A stretch of DNA of 64,000 nucleotides. Origin: an uncultured Shimia sp. (GTDB lineage Bacteria; Pseudomonadota; Alphaproteobacteria; Rhodobacterales; Rhodobacteraceae). The stretch lies in contig NZ_CAJXIV010000004.1 of the NCBI RefSeq assembly GCF_913054185.1, positions 23,363 to 87,362 of the forward strand. Reading direction: 5' to 3'. The notes beneath the pieces were generated by a model. It searched no databases and was not told where the DNA came from. It saw nothing but the letters and a program-made list of their open reading frames with translations. Positions 50,638 through 59,165 of the stretch are shown piece by piece. Each line of letters starts with the position of its first letter. The first letter of the stretch is position 1. A program made the translations under genes and the position numbers.

Positions 50638-50810
50638 GGTTTTAATACCGGCTGATTCGGCCTGAAAATGGGACAAGACGGCTGTCCAAGCTGTACCTTT
50701 CAGCCTCAAGGGACTGAAAACCGAGCACAAAACACCTTTTGAGGCCTCCTGCGCTTTAAAGGGGGCGGTTTTTGTGTTATATTGTTGTCACAGAGGACAT
50801 AACTGCCTGA

Positions 50811-50845
50811 GAGCCATCCCCGCATTTGCTGAGGGTGGCTTTTTC
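50811..50845 (+). terminator. Terminator-like hairpin in the carD leader
   Basis: AGCCA-t-CCC pairs with GGG-TGGCT (eight pairs, one bulge, 12-base loop) followed by TTTTC. It ends about 90 bases before carD and is flanked by two exact copies of CAGAGGACAT (50791-50800 and 50849-50858). It could terminate fdxA transcripts or attenuate carD. Confidence 0.6.
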
Positions 50846-50865
50846 TACCAGAGGACATTCCGTAT

Positions 50866-50884
50866 CGGGAAACACCCTTTCCCG
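50866..50884 (+). promoter_or_regulatory. Second hairpin in the carD leader
   Basis: CGGGAAA and TTTCCCG form a perfect 7-bp stem with a CACCC loop, 51 bases before the carD ATG. No T run follows it closely, so it is not a terminator. It may be an mRNA-stability or anti-attenuation structure. Confidence 0.45.
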
Positions 50885-50934
50885 AGCGAAAATTTGTCGT
50901 CTGGCATGATGGGGGCTCACAAAGGAAGTACTGC

Positions 50935-51453
50935 ATGAGCAAATCCAAGAAAAACGAGTTCAGCCCGAACGAATTTGTTGTCTATCCGGCACATGGTGTG
51001 GGGCAAATCATTTCCATCGAAGAGCAGGAAGTTGCAGGCATGCAGCTGGAGCTTTTTGTGATCTCGTTTGAAAAAGACAAAATGACCCTGCGGGTGCCAA
51101 CCAACAAAGCCACCGAGATTGGCATGCGTGGTCTGAGCAGCCCGGACGTGATTGAACAGGCGATGAGAACCCTGAAGGGTAAAGCCAAGGTCAAACGCGC
51201 CATGTGGTCCCGCCGTGCGCAGGAATATGAGCAGAAGATCAACTCTGGGGATCTGATTGCCATTGCCGAAGTTGTGCGCGATCTGCACCGCACCGATGAT
51301 CAGCGTGAACAGAGCTACTCTGAGCGTCAGCTTTATGAAGCTGCGTTGGAGCGTCTGACCCGCGAAGTGGCTGCTGTTGCGGATGGCGACGAAGCTGCTG
51401 CCGCAAAGAAAATCGACGACGTTCTGGTCTCGCGCGCACCTGCCGCCGCCTAA
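50935..51453 (+). CDS. carD: CarD-family transcription factor
   Basis: A 172-residue protein. The N-terminal RNA-polymerase-interacting Tudor-like domain is NEFVVYPAHGVGQIISIEEQ, followed by the DNA-binding helical part with KRAMWSRRAQEYEQKINSGD and GDLIAIAEVVRDLHRTD. CarD binds the beta subunit of RNA polymerase and stabilises open complexes, in Rhodobacter at promoters lacking the -10 T. AAAGGAAG stands before the ATG. A strong terminator follows. Confidence 0.95.
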   Translation: MSKSKKNEFSPNEFVVYPAHGVGQIISIEEQEVAGMQLELFVISFEKDKMTLRVPTNKATEIGMRGLSSPDVIEQAMRTLKGKAKVKRAMWSRRAQEYEQKINSGDLIAIAEVVRDLHRTDDQREQSYSERQLYEAALERLTREVAAVADGDEAAAAKKIDDVLVSRAPAAA

Positions 51454-51472
51454 GCGTTTCGCATGTTTCTGG

Positions 51473-51506
51473 AAGGGATCGCACCAAAGGGTGCGGTCCC
51501 TTTTTT
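51473..51506 (+). terminator. Intrinsic terminator of carD
   Basis: GGGATCGCACC and GGTGCGGTCCC pair over 11 bases (one G-T pair) with an AAAG loop, followed by six T. Confidence 0.92.
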
Positions 51507-51571
51507 GTGGCCTATCAAACAGTTGCTTGGAAACCCTTGTTGGCGTTTACTGCCGGTAAGGGAGGCAGTAC

Positions 51572-52342
51572 ATGGAAAACCTCAAAGCGACAGTTGAGCG
51601 GCTATATACTGCTCACACGCCAGATGCGGTGAAATTCCGCTATGCGCTGATCATCTTTGATTTTGTCACCATTCTGTTTTTCATCGCCACCGCGCATGTT
51701 CCCTATGGGGCGGGCCTGATCCTTGCCAGTCGTGTGACCGGGGTGATTATTTGCCTAGATCTGGTGGCCCGTTGGTGGGTGGCGGAAGACCGCAGGTTTT
51801 TCCTCACACGCATTTACACCCTTGCCGATGTGGTAGTGATTGGCTCTCTGTTTATTGATCCCTGGCTCCCTGGGGATTTGGCTTTCCTGCGGGTGTTGCG
51901 GGGATTGCGTCTGATCCATTCCTATCATTTGCTCTATGATCTGCGGCGCGACAGCCGCTGGTTCCGCACCCATGAGGATGCGGTGATCGCCACCATCAAT
52001 CTGTTTGTCTTTGTCATGGTAACGTCAGCGTCCTCGCTGGTGTTTTTCATCGACAAAGAGACCACAGCCACGCCTTTCATTGATGCGATGTATTTCACCG
52101 TGGCGACCCTGACGACCACCGGCTATGGCGACATCACCTTGGACAGCGCTGGCGGCAAACTGTTTTCCATCTGCATTATGGTGGGGGGCGTGGCGCTTTT
52201 TGTGCAACTGGCGCAGGCGATCATCAAACCGCAGAAAGTGCGGCACAAATGCGAAAGCTGCGGTTTGCTGCGCCATGATCCCGACGCGGTGCATTGCAAA
52301 CATTGTGGCACAACGATTTGTATCGAGACCGATGGCGCTTAA
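51572..52342 (+). CDS. Voltage-gated-type potassium channel with zinc-ribbon tail
   Basis: A 256-residue six-span channel. Spans S1-S4 lie at residues 22-125. The S4 segment has FLRVLRGLRLIHSYHLL with arginines spaced as in voltage sensors, the pore filter TTTGYGD is near 181-187, and S6 is ICIMVGGVALFVQLAQAII. After S6 the cytosolic tail carries CESCG (227-231) and HCKHCG (241-246), a zinc-ribbon-like pair. It probably forms a potassium-selective tetramer. GGGAGG precedes the ATG. Its stop overlaps the convergent cobS stop by four bases. Confidence 0.88.
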   Translation: MENLKATVERLYTAHTPDAVKFRYALIIFDFVTILFFIATAHVPYGAGLILASRVTGVIICLDLVARWWVAEDRRFFLTRIYTLADVVVIGSLFIDPWLPGDLAFLRVLRGLRLIHSYHLLYDLRRDSRWFRTHEDAVIATINLFVFVMVTSASSLVFFIDKETTATPFIDAMYFTVATLTTTGYGDITLDSAGGKLFSICIMVGGVALFVQLAQAIIKPQKVRHKCESCGLLRHDPDAVHCKHCGTTICIETDGA

Positions 52343-53103
52343 AAATACTGGGCCAAAATCACCAATGTGAACAGCAGGGTGATTTCGGTTATTTGCTGAG
52401 TTGCGCCCAGCACGTCGCCGGTTTGACCGCCAATTTTCATCTTGGCCGTGGCGGAGCACAGCGCCGCCATAACAAAGGCCACGCCCGTGAGGATCACACC
52501 CGGCACACCGACACAGCCAAAGGCCGTCACACTTGCCAATGCAAAGCCTGTGAGCGCGCCGGTGCGTGGTGCACGGCCTTGCGAATGGCTCAAGCCATCG
52601 CTGCGGGCATGGGGCAGGGCCGCCATCACCAGTGTCATATTGGCGCGTGAGAGCATGGCCACAGCCAGTAAGCCAAACAGCCAGACATCTGCTTCGAGCA
52701 GGATCGCGATTGCGCCCCAGCGGGCAGCGATGGACAGGCACAGGGCAATGACCCCGTACGCGCCAATATGGCTGTCGCGCATGATCTCTAGGCGCCGTGC
52801 CTTGTCCCAGCCGCCCCAGAAGCCATCTGCGGTGTCGGCCAATCCATCTTCGTGCATCGCGCCGCTCATCACCACCATGGCGGTGAGCCAGACCACGGCC
52901 GCCAATACAGGGGGCAATCCGATGAAGAGCAACGCGGCAGTGGGCAGCGCCGCCAGTAGAGCCAGCGCGGCCCCAGCAAGGCTATACGCCCAAGCCGCGC
53001 GAGCCCCGCGCGAAAAATCCGCCTTCACCGGCAGGCGCGTGAGAAGCGCCAAAGCGGTGTTGATGTCGCGGGGGCGAAACGGTGACGTGTCGGAACTGGC
53101 CAT
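52339..53103 (-). CDS. cobS: Adenosylcobinamide-GDP ribazoletransferase
   Basis: CobS (254 residues) is an integral membrane enzyme that joins adenosylcobinamide-GDP with alpha-ribazole (phosphate) to make adenosylcobalamin. The family motif is [23 protein letters not shown] (about 81-103, acidic metal-binding residues). Several hydrophobic spans follow. It is divergent from cobT, whose product supplies alpha-ribazole phosphate. No cobalamin riboswitch was recognised between them. It overlaps the channel gene at the stop. Confidence 0.93.
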   Translation of the reverse strand: MASSDTSPFRPRDINTALALLTRLPVKADFSRGARAAWAYSLAGAALALLAALPTAALLFIGLPPVLAAVVWLTAMVVMSGAMHEDGLADTADGFWGGWDKARRLEIMRDSHIGAYGVIALCLSIAARWGAIAILLEADVWLFGLLAVAMLSRANMTLVMAALPHARSDGLSHSQGRAPRTGALTGFALASVTAFGCVGVPGVILTGVAFVMAALCSATAKMKIGGQTGDVLGATQQITEITLLFTLVILAQYF

Positions 53104-53186
53104 ACCTGCGTCTTTTTCCTCACTTGCCGGGGGCTGGATATGAGGTAAACAGCGCTAACGTTAAAAATTCAACAGGAGCCCGGCCA

Positions 53187-54197
53187 ATGTCCGCAGAATT
53201 CACCTCTTTGGCAGAGTTTACAACGCTTTTGGCGGCAGCCCCCGGTGTGGATCAAACAGCTTTGGGTGAGGCCGAGGCTCGCAATGGGCAATTGACCAAG
53301 CCGCCCGGCGCGTTGGGTCGACTGGAAGACATGGCAATCTGGTATGCAGGATGGCGTGGCAATCCACGGCCCAGCATCGATGCGCCTCAAGTGATCATTT
53401 TTGCAGGCAACCACGGAGTAACTGCGCAGGGCGTGTCGGCGTTTCCAGCCGAAGTGACCGCTCAGATGGTGATGAACTTCGAACATGGTGGTGCGGCGAT
53501 CAATCAGCTGAGCAAACTGGCGGGCGCGGACTTGGACGTAATCGCGCTGGATCTGGACACGCCAACAGCAGATTTCACCCAAGGACCTGCGATGAGTGAA
53601 GCCGAAGTTGTCGCTGCCTTGCAGGCGGGCTGGAACGCGGTGAATGACACCACCGATCTTTTGGTCGTAGGCGAAATGGGCATTGGCAACACCACCAGCG
53701 CAGCAGCGATTGCACACGCGCTTTATGCCGGTGAGGCTGAAGAGTGGGTTGGGCGCGGGACTGGCGTGGATGAGGCCGGATTGGCCACAAAGGCGCGCGT
53801 GGTGCGCGAAGGTGTGACGGCGAACAACTCGCCGATGGGTTTGGAAGCACTGCGCTGCCTTGGCGGGCGCGAGCTGGCCGGCATGGTTGGGGCAATGGCC
53901 CGCGCACGTGTCATGCGCATTCCGGTGATCCTGGACGGCTTTATCGCTACGGCCGCAGCAGCAGCATTGGGTGAAGAAGTGGATGACGCACTGGATCACG
54001 TCATTGCAGGCCATGTGAGCGCGGAAAGCGCCCATCCGGCGCTTTTGGCGCAGCTTGGCAAGGAGCCAATCCTATCTCTGAACATGCGTCTGGGAGAAGG
54101 CTCTGGTGCGGCTGTGGCGATTTGCATCCTGAAGGCGGCTGTGGCCACGCATTCCGGCATGGCCACCTTTGCCGAAGCTGGTGTGTCAGACAGTTAA
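53187..54197 (+). CDS. cobT: Nicotinate-nucleotide-dimethylbenzimidazole phosphoribosyltransferase
   Basis: CobT (336 residues) transfers the phosphoribosyl group from nicotinate mononucleotide to dimethylbenzimidazole, giving alpha-ribazole phosphate. Family blocks are [53 protein letters not shown] and the C-terminal [17 protein letters not shown]. The ATG at 53187 follows AGGAG by 8 bases. Together with cobS it covers the lower-ligand end of the cobalamin pathway. A short palindrome follows its stop. Confidence 0.94.
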   Translation: MSAEFTSLAEFTTLLAAAPGVDQTALGEAEARNGQLTKPPGALGRLEDMAIWYAGWRGNPRPSIDAPQVIIFAGNHGVTAQGVSAFPAEVTAQMVMNFEHGGAAINQLSKLAGADLDVIALDLDTPTADFTQGPAMSEAEVVAALQAGWNAVNDTTDLLVVGEMGIGNTTSAAAIAHALYAGEAEEWVGRGTGVDEAGLATKARVVREGVTANNSPMGLEALRCLGGRELAGMVGAMARARVMRIPVILDGFIATAAAAALGEEVDDALDHVIAGHVSAESAHPALLAQLGKEPILSLNMRLGEGSGAAVAICILKAAVATHSGMATFAEAGVSDS

Positions 54198-54209
54198 GCC
54201 ATACCGGCT

Positions 54210-54231
54210 GGAGCGCGGCTAGGCGCGCTCC
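54210..54231. terminator. Hairpin between convergent cobT and antiporter genes
   Basis: GGAGCGCG and CGCGCTCC form a perfect 8-bp stem; the antiporter stop codon lies in the GCTAGG loop. No T run follows on either strand, so termination there is only possible, not clear. Confidence 0.35.
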
Positions 54232-56099
54232 TCCGGATCACTGTCGAGTTGCGCCAGCATTGCGTCCTGCAGCTCTTTCTCCAGAGATTTGGCGCGTTTC
54301 TTATACGCCTCGTTTTTGGACAAGGGCGTATCTTCGCTCCACAATTGCGCCAACTCCTGCATTGCGTAGCGATCGTGTTTGTAAAACGCTTGCTCAGCCT
54401 GCGCGGCCTCATAGTCACTGAGGCCGATGTTTTCCAAAACATACCGCCCAGCCCGCAACGAGCTGTCAAACATCTCCCGCACAATGTCATCCGCGCCAGC
54501 CTTGTACAGGCGGTAGACGTTGCCGCGATCTTTCGCGCGGGCGATGATATGCAGGTCCGGGCGTTCTCGCCGGGCAAAAGCCACCAGCTTGAGCGAAGCT
54601 TCCATATTGTCCAACGCCACCACCAAAACCCGCGCCTCGCGCAGACCCGCAGCGTGCAGGATCTCTGGCCGCGTTGGATCACCAAAGAAGCCTTTTACGC
54701 CAAAACTGCGCATGTTCTCAATGGCGCGCATGTCGTTGTCCAGAACCACGGTTTGATAGCCAGATGAGCGCACCAGGCGGTTCACAATCTGACCAAAGCG
54801 ACCAATTCCCGCGATGATCACCGGGCCGGTTTCATCAACTTCGTCGTGCTCTCTCTGTTCTTTTTTCTCGCTGCGATCTGAGGTCATTTTTGACAACACA
54901 TCATGCAAGATAAACAGCAGCGGCGTGACCAACATAGTGAGCGCGACAATCAGCAGGTATTTCTCTGCTGCCCAGGCCGGGATCACATTTTGCTGTTCTG
55001 AGAAGGTGATCAGAACAAAGCCAAATTCGCCTGCTTGTGCGAGCCCCAACGTGAAGAGCCAGAGGTTACGGTCCCGCAGACCAAAAGCGCGGCCAAGCAC
55101 AAATAGGATCGATGCTTTGATGGCGATCAGGCCCAAGGTGAGGCCAATGATCTGCCCCGGAGCACGGGCAAAGACGTTGAAGTCAATTTGCGCGCCGACA
55201 GTGATGAAGAACAGCCCTAAGAGCAGGCCTTTGAACGGTGCAATGTCACTTTCCAACTCATGACGGAATTCGGAGTTGGCCAGAAGCACACCAGCAAGGA
55301 AGGTGCCAAGGGCAGGGGAGAGGCCCACCAATTCCATCAACAGCGCTATGCCGACCACAATCAGCAACGCCAGCGCGGTATACATCTCTGGAAGGTGTGC
55401 AGCGTGGATGAAACGGAACACCGGACGCATCAGATAAAGCCCACCGAGCACAATGGAGCCCACTGCGCCAAGCGTGACCAGCGTCACGCCCCAGCCGGGC
55501 AACCCCTCAACCAGAGATCGGCTGTGCCCGTCTGTGTGGCCGCCCTCAGCAATTGCGCCGCTGGTGGCAATCTCCAGTGTCTCCGGCATCGCCAACAGAG
55601 GCAACAGCGCCAGCATCGGGATCACAGCAATGTCCTGCGCCAAGAGAACGGAGAATGTCGAGCGCCCGCCGCTGGTCTGCATCAAGCCTTTTTCTGCCAG
55701 GGTTTGCAGCACAATCGCGGTAGAGCTGAGCGCAAAAATCAGTCCTGTGGCAACGGCGACATTCACGGAGAAACCCAGGAAGATACAGGCCGTGGCCACC
55801 GTGCCAGTGGTCAGGCCAATTTGTAGACCGCCAAGGCCCAACAGCTTGTCTTTCATCGCCCAGAGCGCCCGCGGGTCTAGCTCCAGACCAATAATGAACA
55901 GCATCATCACCACACCAAATTCGGCGTAGTGCAGCAACTCATCCGCTTCATGGGTGCCAACCAGTCCCAACACCGGCCCAATGATGATGCCTGCCGCCAG
56001 ATACCCCAGCACCGAGCCCAACCCGAGGCGGGACGAAATCGGCACAGCGATCACGGCAGTGATCAGGAAAATTGTGGCGGTATAGAGGGCGTCTTCCAT
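54219..56099 (-). CDS. CPA2-family cation:proton antiporter with TrkA-N domain (KefB/KefC type)
   Basis: A 626-residue protein. About 12 spans come first, with GYLAAGIIIGPVLGLVG near residues 33-49 and ALSSTAIVLQTLAEKGLM. The cytosolic RCK domain starts near residue 405 with VIIAGIGRFGQIVNRLVR, an NAD-binding loop, and DNMEASLKLVAFARRERPDL. It moves potassium or sodium against protons; glutathione gating as in KefC is possible but no KefF/G partner gene is present. An AsnC gene lies 29 bases upstream on the same strand. Confidence 0.88.
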   Translation of the reverse strand: MEDALYTATIFLITAVIAVPISSRLGLGSVLGYLAAGIIIGPVLGLVGTHEADELLHYAEFGVVMMLFIIGLELDPRALWAMKDKLLGLGGLQIGLTTGTVATACIFLGFSVNVAVATGLIFALSSTAIVLQTLAEKGLMQTSGGRSTFSVLLAQDIAVIPMLALLPLLAMPETLEIATSGAIAEGGHTDGHSRSLVEGLPGWGVTLVTLGAVGSIVLGGLYLMRPVFRFIHAAHLPEMYTALALLIVVGIALLMELVGLSPALGTFLAGVLLANSEFRHELESDIAPFKGLLLGLFFITVGAQIDFNVFARAPGQIIGLTLGLIAIKASILFVLGRAFGLRDRNLWLFTLGLAQAGEFGFVLITFSEQQNVIPAWAAEKYLLIVALTMLVTPLLFILHDVLSKMTSDRSEKKEQREHDEVDETGPVIIAGIGRFGQIVNRLVRSSGYQTVVLDNDMRAIENMRSFGVKGFFGDPTRPEILHAAGLREARVLVVALDNMEASLKLVAFARRERPDLHIIARAKDRGNVYRLYKAGADDIVREMFDSSLRAGRYVLENIGLSDYEAAQAEQAFYKHDRYAMQELAQLWSEDTPLSKNEAYKKRAKSLEKELQDAMLAQLDSDPEERA

Positions 56100-56128
56100 A
56101 CGTCCTGTGTCCTATTCTATCGCGGCGC

Positions 56129-56584
56129 TTAGGTTGGCAGCGGGGCGTCTCGTTTGAGTTGGTCCATGACAATCTGACTTTGTACACGGCTTACAGCGGC
56201 ATGTGGGAGCAAAACCTCATGAATCAGCCGATTCAGTGCGTTGAGATCCTCACAATAGGCCCGCAGCAAATAGTCCGCATCTCCGGTCAATGTCCATGCG
56301 CTGACAATTTCAGCGCGCGTGCTGATCAACGTGGCAAAGCTTTGCGAATTTTCCGGTCCATGTGTGCCCAGTTGCACCTGAATAAACGCCTGCACCGACA
56401 GGCCCAGCTTTTGTGGGCTTAGCCGGGCGTTGTAGCCTTCGATATAGCCCTCTGCTTCGAGCCGTTGTCGTCGCCGCCCCGCCTGACTCGGGGACAGATT
56501 GAGGATGTCCCCCAGCTCCTGTGCGGTGAGATGGGCATTTTTTTGCAGCGCGGAGAGCAGGCGCATGTCGATATTGTCTAGCAT
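56129..56584 (-). CDS. Lrp/AsnC-family regulator, probable control of hppD
   Basis: A 151-residue regulator. The helix-turn-helix reads LSALQKNAHLTAQELGDILN followed by SPSQAGRRRQRLEAEGYIEG. The RAM ligand-binding part is VQAFIQVQLGTH and IVSAWTLTGDADYLLRAYCE. It is divergent from hppD, whose relatives are often controlled by such regulators in response to tyrosine or phenylalanine (inference). A 36-bp dyad lies between them. ATG at 56584 was chosen from the family start LDNIDMRLL. Confidence 0.9.
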   Translation of the reverse strand: MLDNIDMRLLSALQKNAHLTAQELGDILNLSPSQAGRRRQRLEAEGYIEGYNARLSPQKLGLSVQAFIQVQLGTHGPENSQSFATLISTRAEIVSAWTLTGDADYLLRAYCEDLNALNRLIHEVLLPHAAVSRVQSQIVMDQLKRDAPLPT

Positions 56585-56605
56585 GTGCGTATCTTTCGCG
56601 TGAAT

Positions 56606-56641
56606 GGTAAACTTTATGCGTAGACTACGCGGAAATTTACC
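56606..56641. promoter_or_regulatory. Candidate AsnC/Lrp operator
   Basis: GGTAAA (56606-56611) and TTTACC (56636-56641) enclose the perfect inner dyad GCGTAG-A-CTACGC (56618-56630). Both are centred at 56623-56624. It lies between the AsnC and hppD starts. Confidence 0.7.
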
Positions 56642-56737
56642 AAATTGCACGTCACTTCGCGGCGTTTCCGCATGATCTGCGGCGTATTCTTACTTCAGCG
56701 AACATCACTATCCAAGAATCCCAAAAGGAGACGCGAC

Positions 56738-57835
56738 ATGGGTCCTTTCCCACATGATGCGCCACGCGCCGAAATTTCCGATTTTAACCCTGCAGGCACC
56801 GACGGCTTTGAGTTTGTCGAGTTTGCCCACCCCGAGCCGCAGGAACTGCGCGATCTGTTCACCAAAATGGGGTATGCCCATGTCGCTAACCACAAGTCCA
56901 AGGCGATAGAGCTGTGGCAGCAAGGCGATGTGACCTACATCTTGAACAATGAACCCGGCAGCTTTGGTCTGCGCTTTGTCGAAGAGCACGGCCCGTGTGC
57001 GCCGTCCATGGGCTGGCGTGTTGTAGATGCTCAAAAAGCTTACGAACACGCTGTGTCCAAAGGGGCGGAAGCCTATGACGCAGACGACAAAACCTTGGAT
57101 TGGCCTGCAATCAAAGGCATCGGCGGCTCGTTGATTTACTTCACCGACCAGTATTTTGACACCTCTCCGTTCAACGAAGAGTTTGACTGGATCGTGACTT
57201 CCAAGCCCGAAGGTGACGGGTTCTTCTACCTCGATCACCTGACCCACAACGTGTTCAAAGGCAACATGGACAAGTGGTTCAAATTCTACGGCGACCTGTT
57301 CAACTTCCGTGAAATCCGCTTCTTTGACATCGAAGGCAAATTCACCGGTCTGCGGTCTCGTGCTTTGACCTCGCCTTGTGGCAAAATCCGCATCCCAATC
57401 AATGAAGATCGCGGCGAGACCGGTCAGATTGTGGCTTACCTTAAGAAGTACAACGGCGAAGGCATTCAGCATATCGCTGTGGGTACGGACGACATCTACG
57501 GCTCCACCGACAAAATCGCTGACAAAGGCATCAAGTTTATGCCTGGTCCCCCTGATGCCTACTACGACTTGTCCAAGACCCGTGTTGTGGATCACGACGA
57601 GCCGCTGGATCGCATGAAGAAACATGGCATTCTGATTGATGGTGAAGGCGTGGACGATGGCGGTGAGACCAAGATCCTGCTGCAAATTTTCTCCAAAACA
57701 GTGATCGGTCCGATCTTCTTTGAGTTCATCCAGCGCAAAGGTGACGACGGCTTTGGCGAAGGCAACTTCAAAGCGCTGTTTGAAAGCATCGAACAAGAGC
57801 AGATCAACAACGGCGAAATCGAAGCCGCCGAGTAA
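56738..57835 (+). CDS. hppD: 4-hydroxyphenylpyruvate dioxygenase
   Basis: HppD (365 residues) turns 4-hydroxyphenylpyruvate into homogentisate in tyrosine breakdown, using an iron(II) centre. The vicinal-oxygen-chelate ligands are seen in FFYLDHLTHNVFKG (His), EGIQHIAVGTDD (His) and GPIFFEFIQRKGDDG (Glu). The C-terminal gate helix follows with GEGNFKALFESIE. The ATG at 56738 follows AAAAGGAG. The next pathway genes (homogentisate dioxygenase, maleylacetoacetate isomerase) are not adjacent. Codon bias suggests good expression. Confidence 0.94.
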   Translation: MGPFPHDAPRAEISDFNPAGTDGFEFVEFAHPEPQELRDLFTKMGYAHVANHKSKAIELWQQGDVTYILNNEPGSFGLRFVEEHGPCAPSMGWRVVDAQKAYEHAVSKGAEAYDADDKTLDWPAIKGIGGSLIYFTDQYFDTSPFNEEFDWIVTSKPEGDGFFYLDHLTHNVFKGNMDKWFKFYGDLFNFREIRFFDIEGKFTGLRSRALTSPCGKIRIPINEDRGETGQIVAYLKKYNGEGIQHIAVGTDDIYGSTDKIADKGIKFMPGPPDAYYDLSKTRVVDHDEPLDRMKKHGILIDGEGVDDGGETKILLQIFSKTVIGPIFFEFIQRKGDDGFGEGNFKALFESIEQEQINNGEIEAAE

Positions 57836-57853
57836 GTTGTCCTAGAATTTCCT

Positions 57854-57869
57854 TCCAACCTAGGTTGGA
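57854..57869. repeat. Perfect 16-bp palindrome after hppD
   Basis: TCCAACCTAGGTTGGA, 19 bases past the hppD stop and just before the terminator. It has no loop, so it looks more like a protein-binding palindrome than an RNA hairpin. Confidence 0.5.
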
Positions 57870-57877
57870 GCGAGGGA

Positions 57878-57912
57878 AGCGTCGTCCATTTTGCGGTGGG
57901 CGGCGCTTTTTT
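57878..57912 (+). terminator. Intrinsic terminator of hppD
   Basis: AGCGTCGTCC and GGGCGGCGCT pair over ten bases (two G-T pairs), followed by T in a run of six. Confidence 0.75.
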
Positions 57913-57920
57913 GTGGAAGG

Positions 57921-58901
57921 TTACTTTTCGGTCTTTTTTACATCCTTTGGCAGGACCGGCACCGATTTCATGCCCTCTTCCCCAGCCTTCACTTCTGGGG
58001 ATACGTCCTCTTTCTTGATCGGAGCTGCAGAGGCAGATTTTGCTTTGGCCTTTTTCGCGGCCTTTTTTTCTGCCTCAGAGACTGGTGCAGGAATCGCGAA
58101 GCCGGCATCTCGCAGGTGCCCCAGGAACTTGTCGCTAAAGGTTGTGCGGAACAGTTCTGGTGGTACGGTCTCAATAATCAGCTGCAGCTTGTATATGGTC
58201 AGCCCAGCGATTTCGTCCCAGATATTGACAGCATCGGTCACCCGACAATGTGGCCGAACAGACGCCACCACAGTTTGTGTGCCGCGCAAGATGGCCCAAT
58301 TGGCAATGGAATAAGTTTTGATGTCGCCCCGTTCCGCATCTGTGGCGCTGACCACGCGATTGCGCATCAACCGGTCGCCACCAATGTTGCAGACCATATT
58401 GGTTTTGGCAAAAGCCTGCCCCCGGTCATTGGGATCGTAAGCATCCTCCTGCTCGGCATTGGAAACCTGACCACGCGCTTCAATGGACAGAGTGGCGATG
58501 ATCGCTTCCTGCTCTGCGTTGCAGGTTGTGATTGGAAATGTCATCTGAACCGGTGTCCCGGTGACATTTTCGGTTTCGATGATGCGCTCTAGGGTGGCAA
58601 CACCGTCTTTCACTCCGTTGACAATCACGCCGGGTGCAGGCGTGCCGGTGATTAGCTGGGGGATCAAATCTGTGAGGTAGGTCAGTACATCTTTCAAATC
58701 GGAAGTGTCAGAGGCCACCGTGCTGTAGTTCGCCTCAAGCGTGATCTCGGCCCTGTCGAGGCATTCAGCGTCTTTGGGAGACAGAACTATTGTCAGAAAA
58801 TGGTCGAGCGGTTTCTGTTGTCCATAGCCGCGCAAAATTAGGCCGAGATCATTTTTTTCAATTGCAGCCTTGATGACGGCCTCGGTGACGGAAAATCCCA
58901 T
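57921..58901 (-). CDS. Unassigned 326-residue protein
   Basis: No family was recognised. The start is the ATG at 58901 with AAAGGAG 7 bases before it. The body mixes strands and helices: TEAVIKAAIEKNDLGLILRG, HFLTIVLSPKDAECLDRAE, VTGTPVQMTFPITTCNAEQE and TIYKLQLIIETVPPELF. The last 45 residues are lysine/alanine-rich and disordered (EAEKKAAKKAKAKSASAAP). There is no signal peptide or membrane span. Convergent with hppD, with no co-transcribed partner. Confident as a gene, blank as to function. Confidence 0.6.
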   Translation of the reverse strand: MGFSVTEAVIKAAIEKNDLGLILRGYGQQKPLDHFLTIVLSPKDAECLDRAEITLEANYSTVASDTSDLKDVLTYLTDLIPQLITGTPAPGVIVNGVKDGVATLERIIETENVTGTPVQMTFPITTCNAEQEAIIATLSIEARGQVSNAEQEDAYDPNDRGQAFAKTNMVCNIGGDRLMRNRVVSATDAERGDIKTYSIANWAILRGTQTVVASVRPHCRVTDAVNIWDEIAGLTIYKLQLIIETVPPELFRTTFSDKFLGHLRDAGFAIPAPVSEAEKKAAKKAKAKSASAAPIKKEDVSPEVKAGEEGMKSVPVLPKDVKKTEK

Positions 58902-59165
58902 GGTTAAACTCCTTTTGAAATCAGAAGGTGGCGCCTCTACGGGCCTAAAAATGTGTGAAAACATGGCCACCATAGCAGATTCACGCCATTTTTTCAAAAA
59001 TGGCACCCGCGCAAGCTCGCGGTGCGGTGATCTCCGTTAGACTACAACGCTTTGACTGAAGGTCGATCCATGGTCCGTGCAGCACACTGACTTGCGAGGA
59101 TCACTCGGCTCCGTGCATGAGGTGCGAAACGCCCGCTTGCAAAAATGATCTCGCCGGGAGGGGCG
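58902..59165. other. 264-base intergenic region
   Basis: No gene or convincing structure seen. It is downstream of the 892-residue gene and upstream of the 57921 gene. Several short G+C-rich stretches are present but none forms a clear terminator. Confidence 0.4.

Noticed and set aside
53104..53186. Cobalamin riboswitch between cobS and cobT
   Set aside because: The gap is only 83 bases and has no B12-box-like sequence.
56708..57796. Long minus-strand frame opposite hppD
   Set aside because: Antisense shadow; hppD ligands are all present on the plus strand.
59095..59115. 14-base match to eukaryotic 5.8S rRNA (GGATCACTCGGCTC)
   Set aside because: No flanking rRNA similarity; the match is short and a similar 12-base piece stands in DUF4167 downstream DNA, so it is chance.
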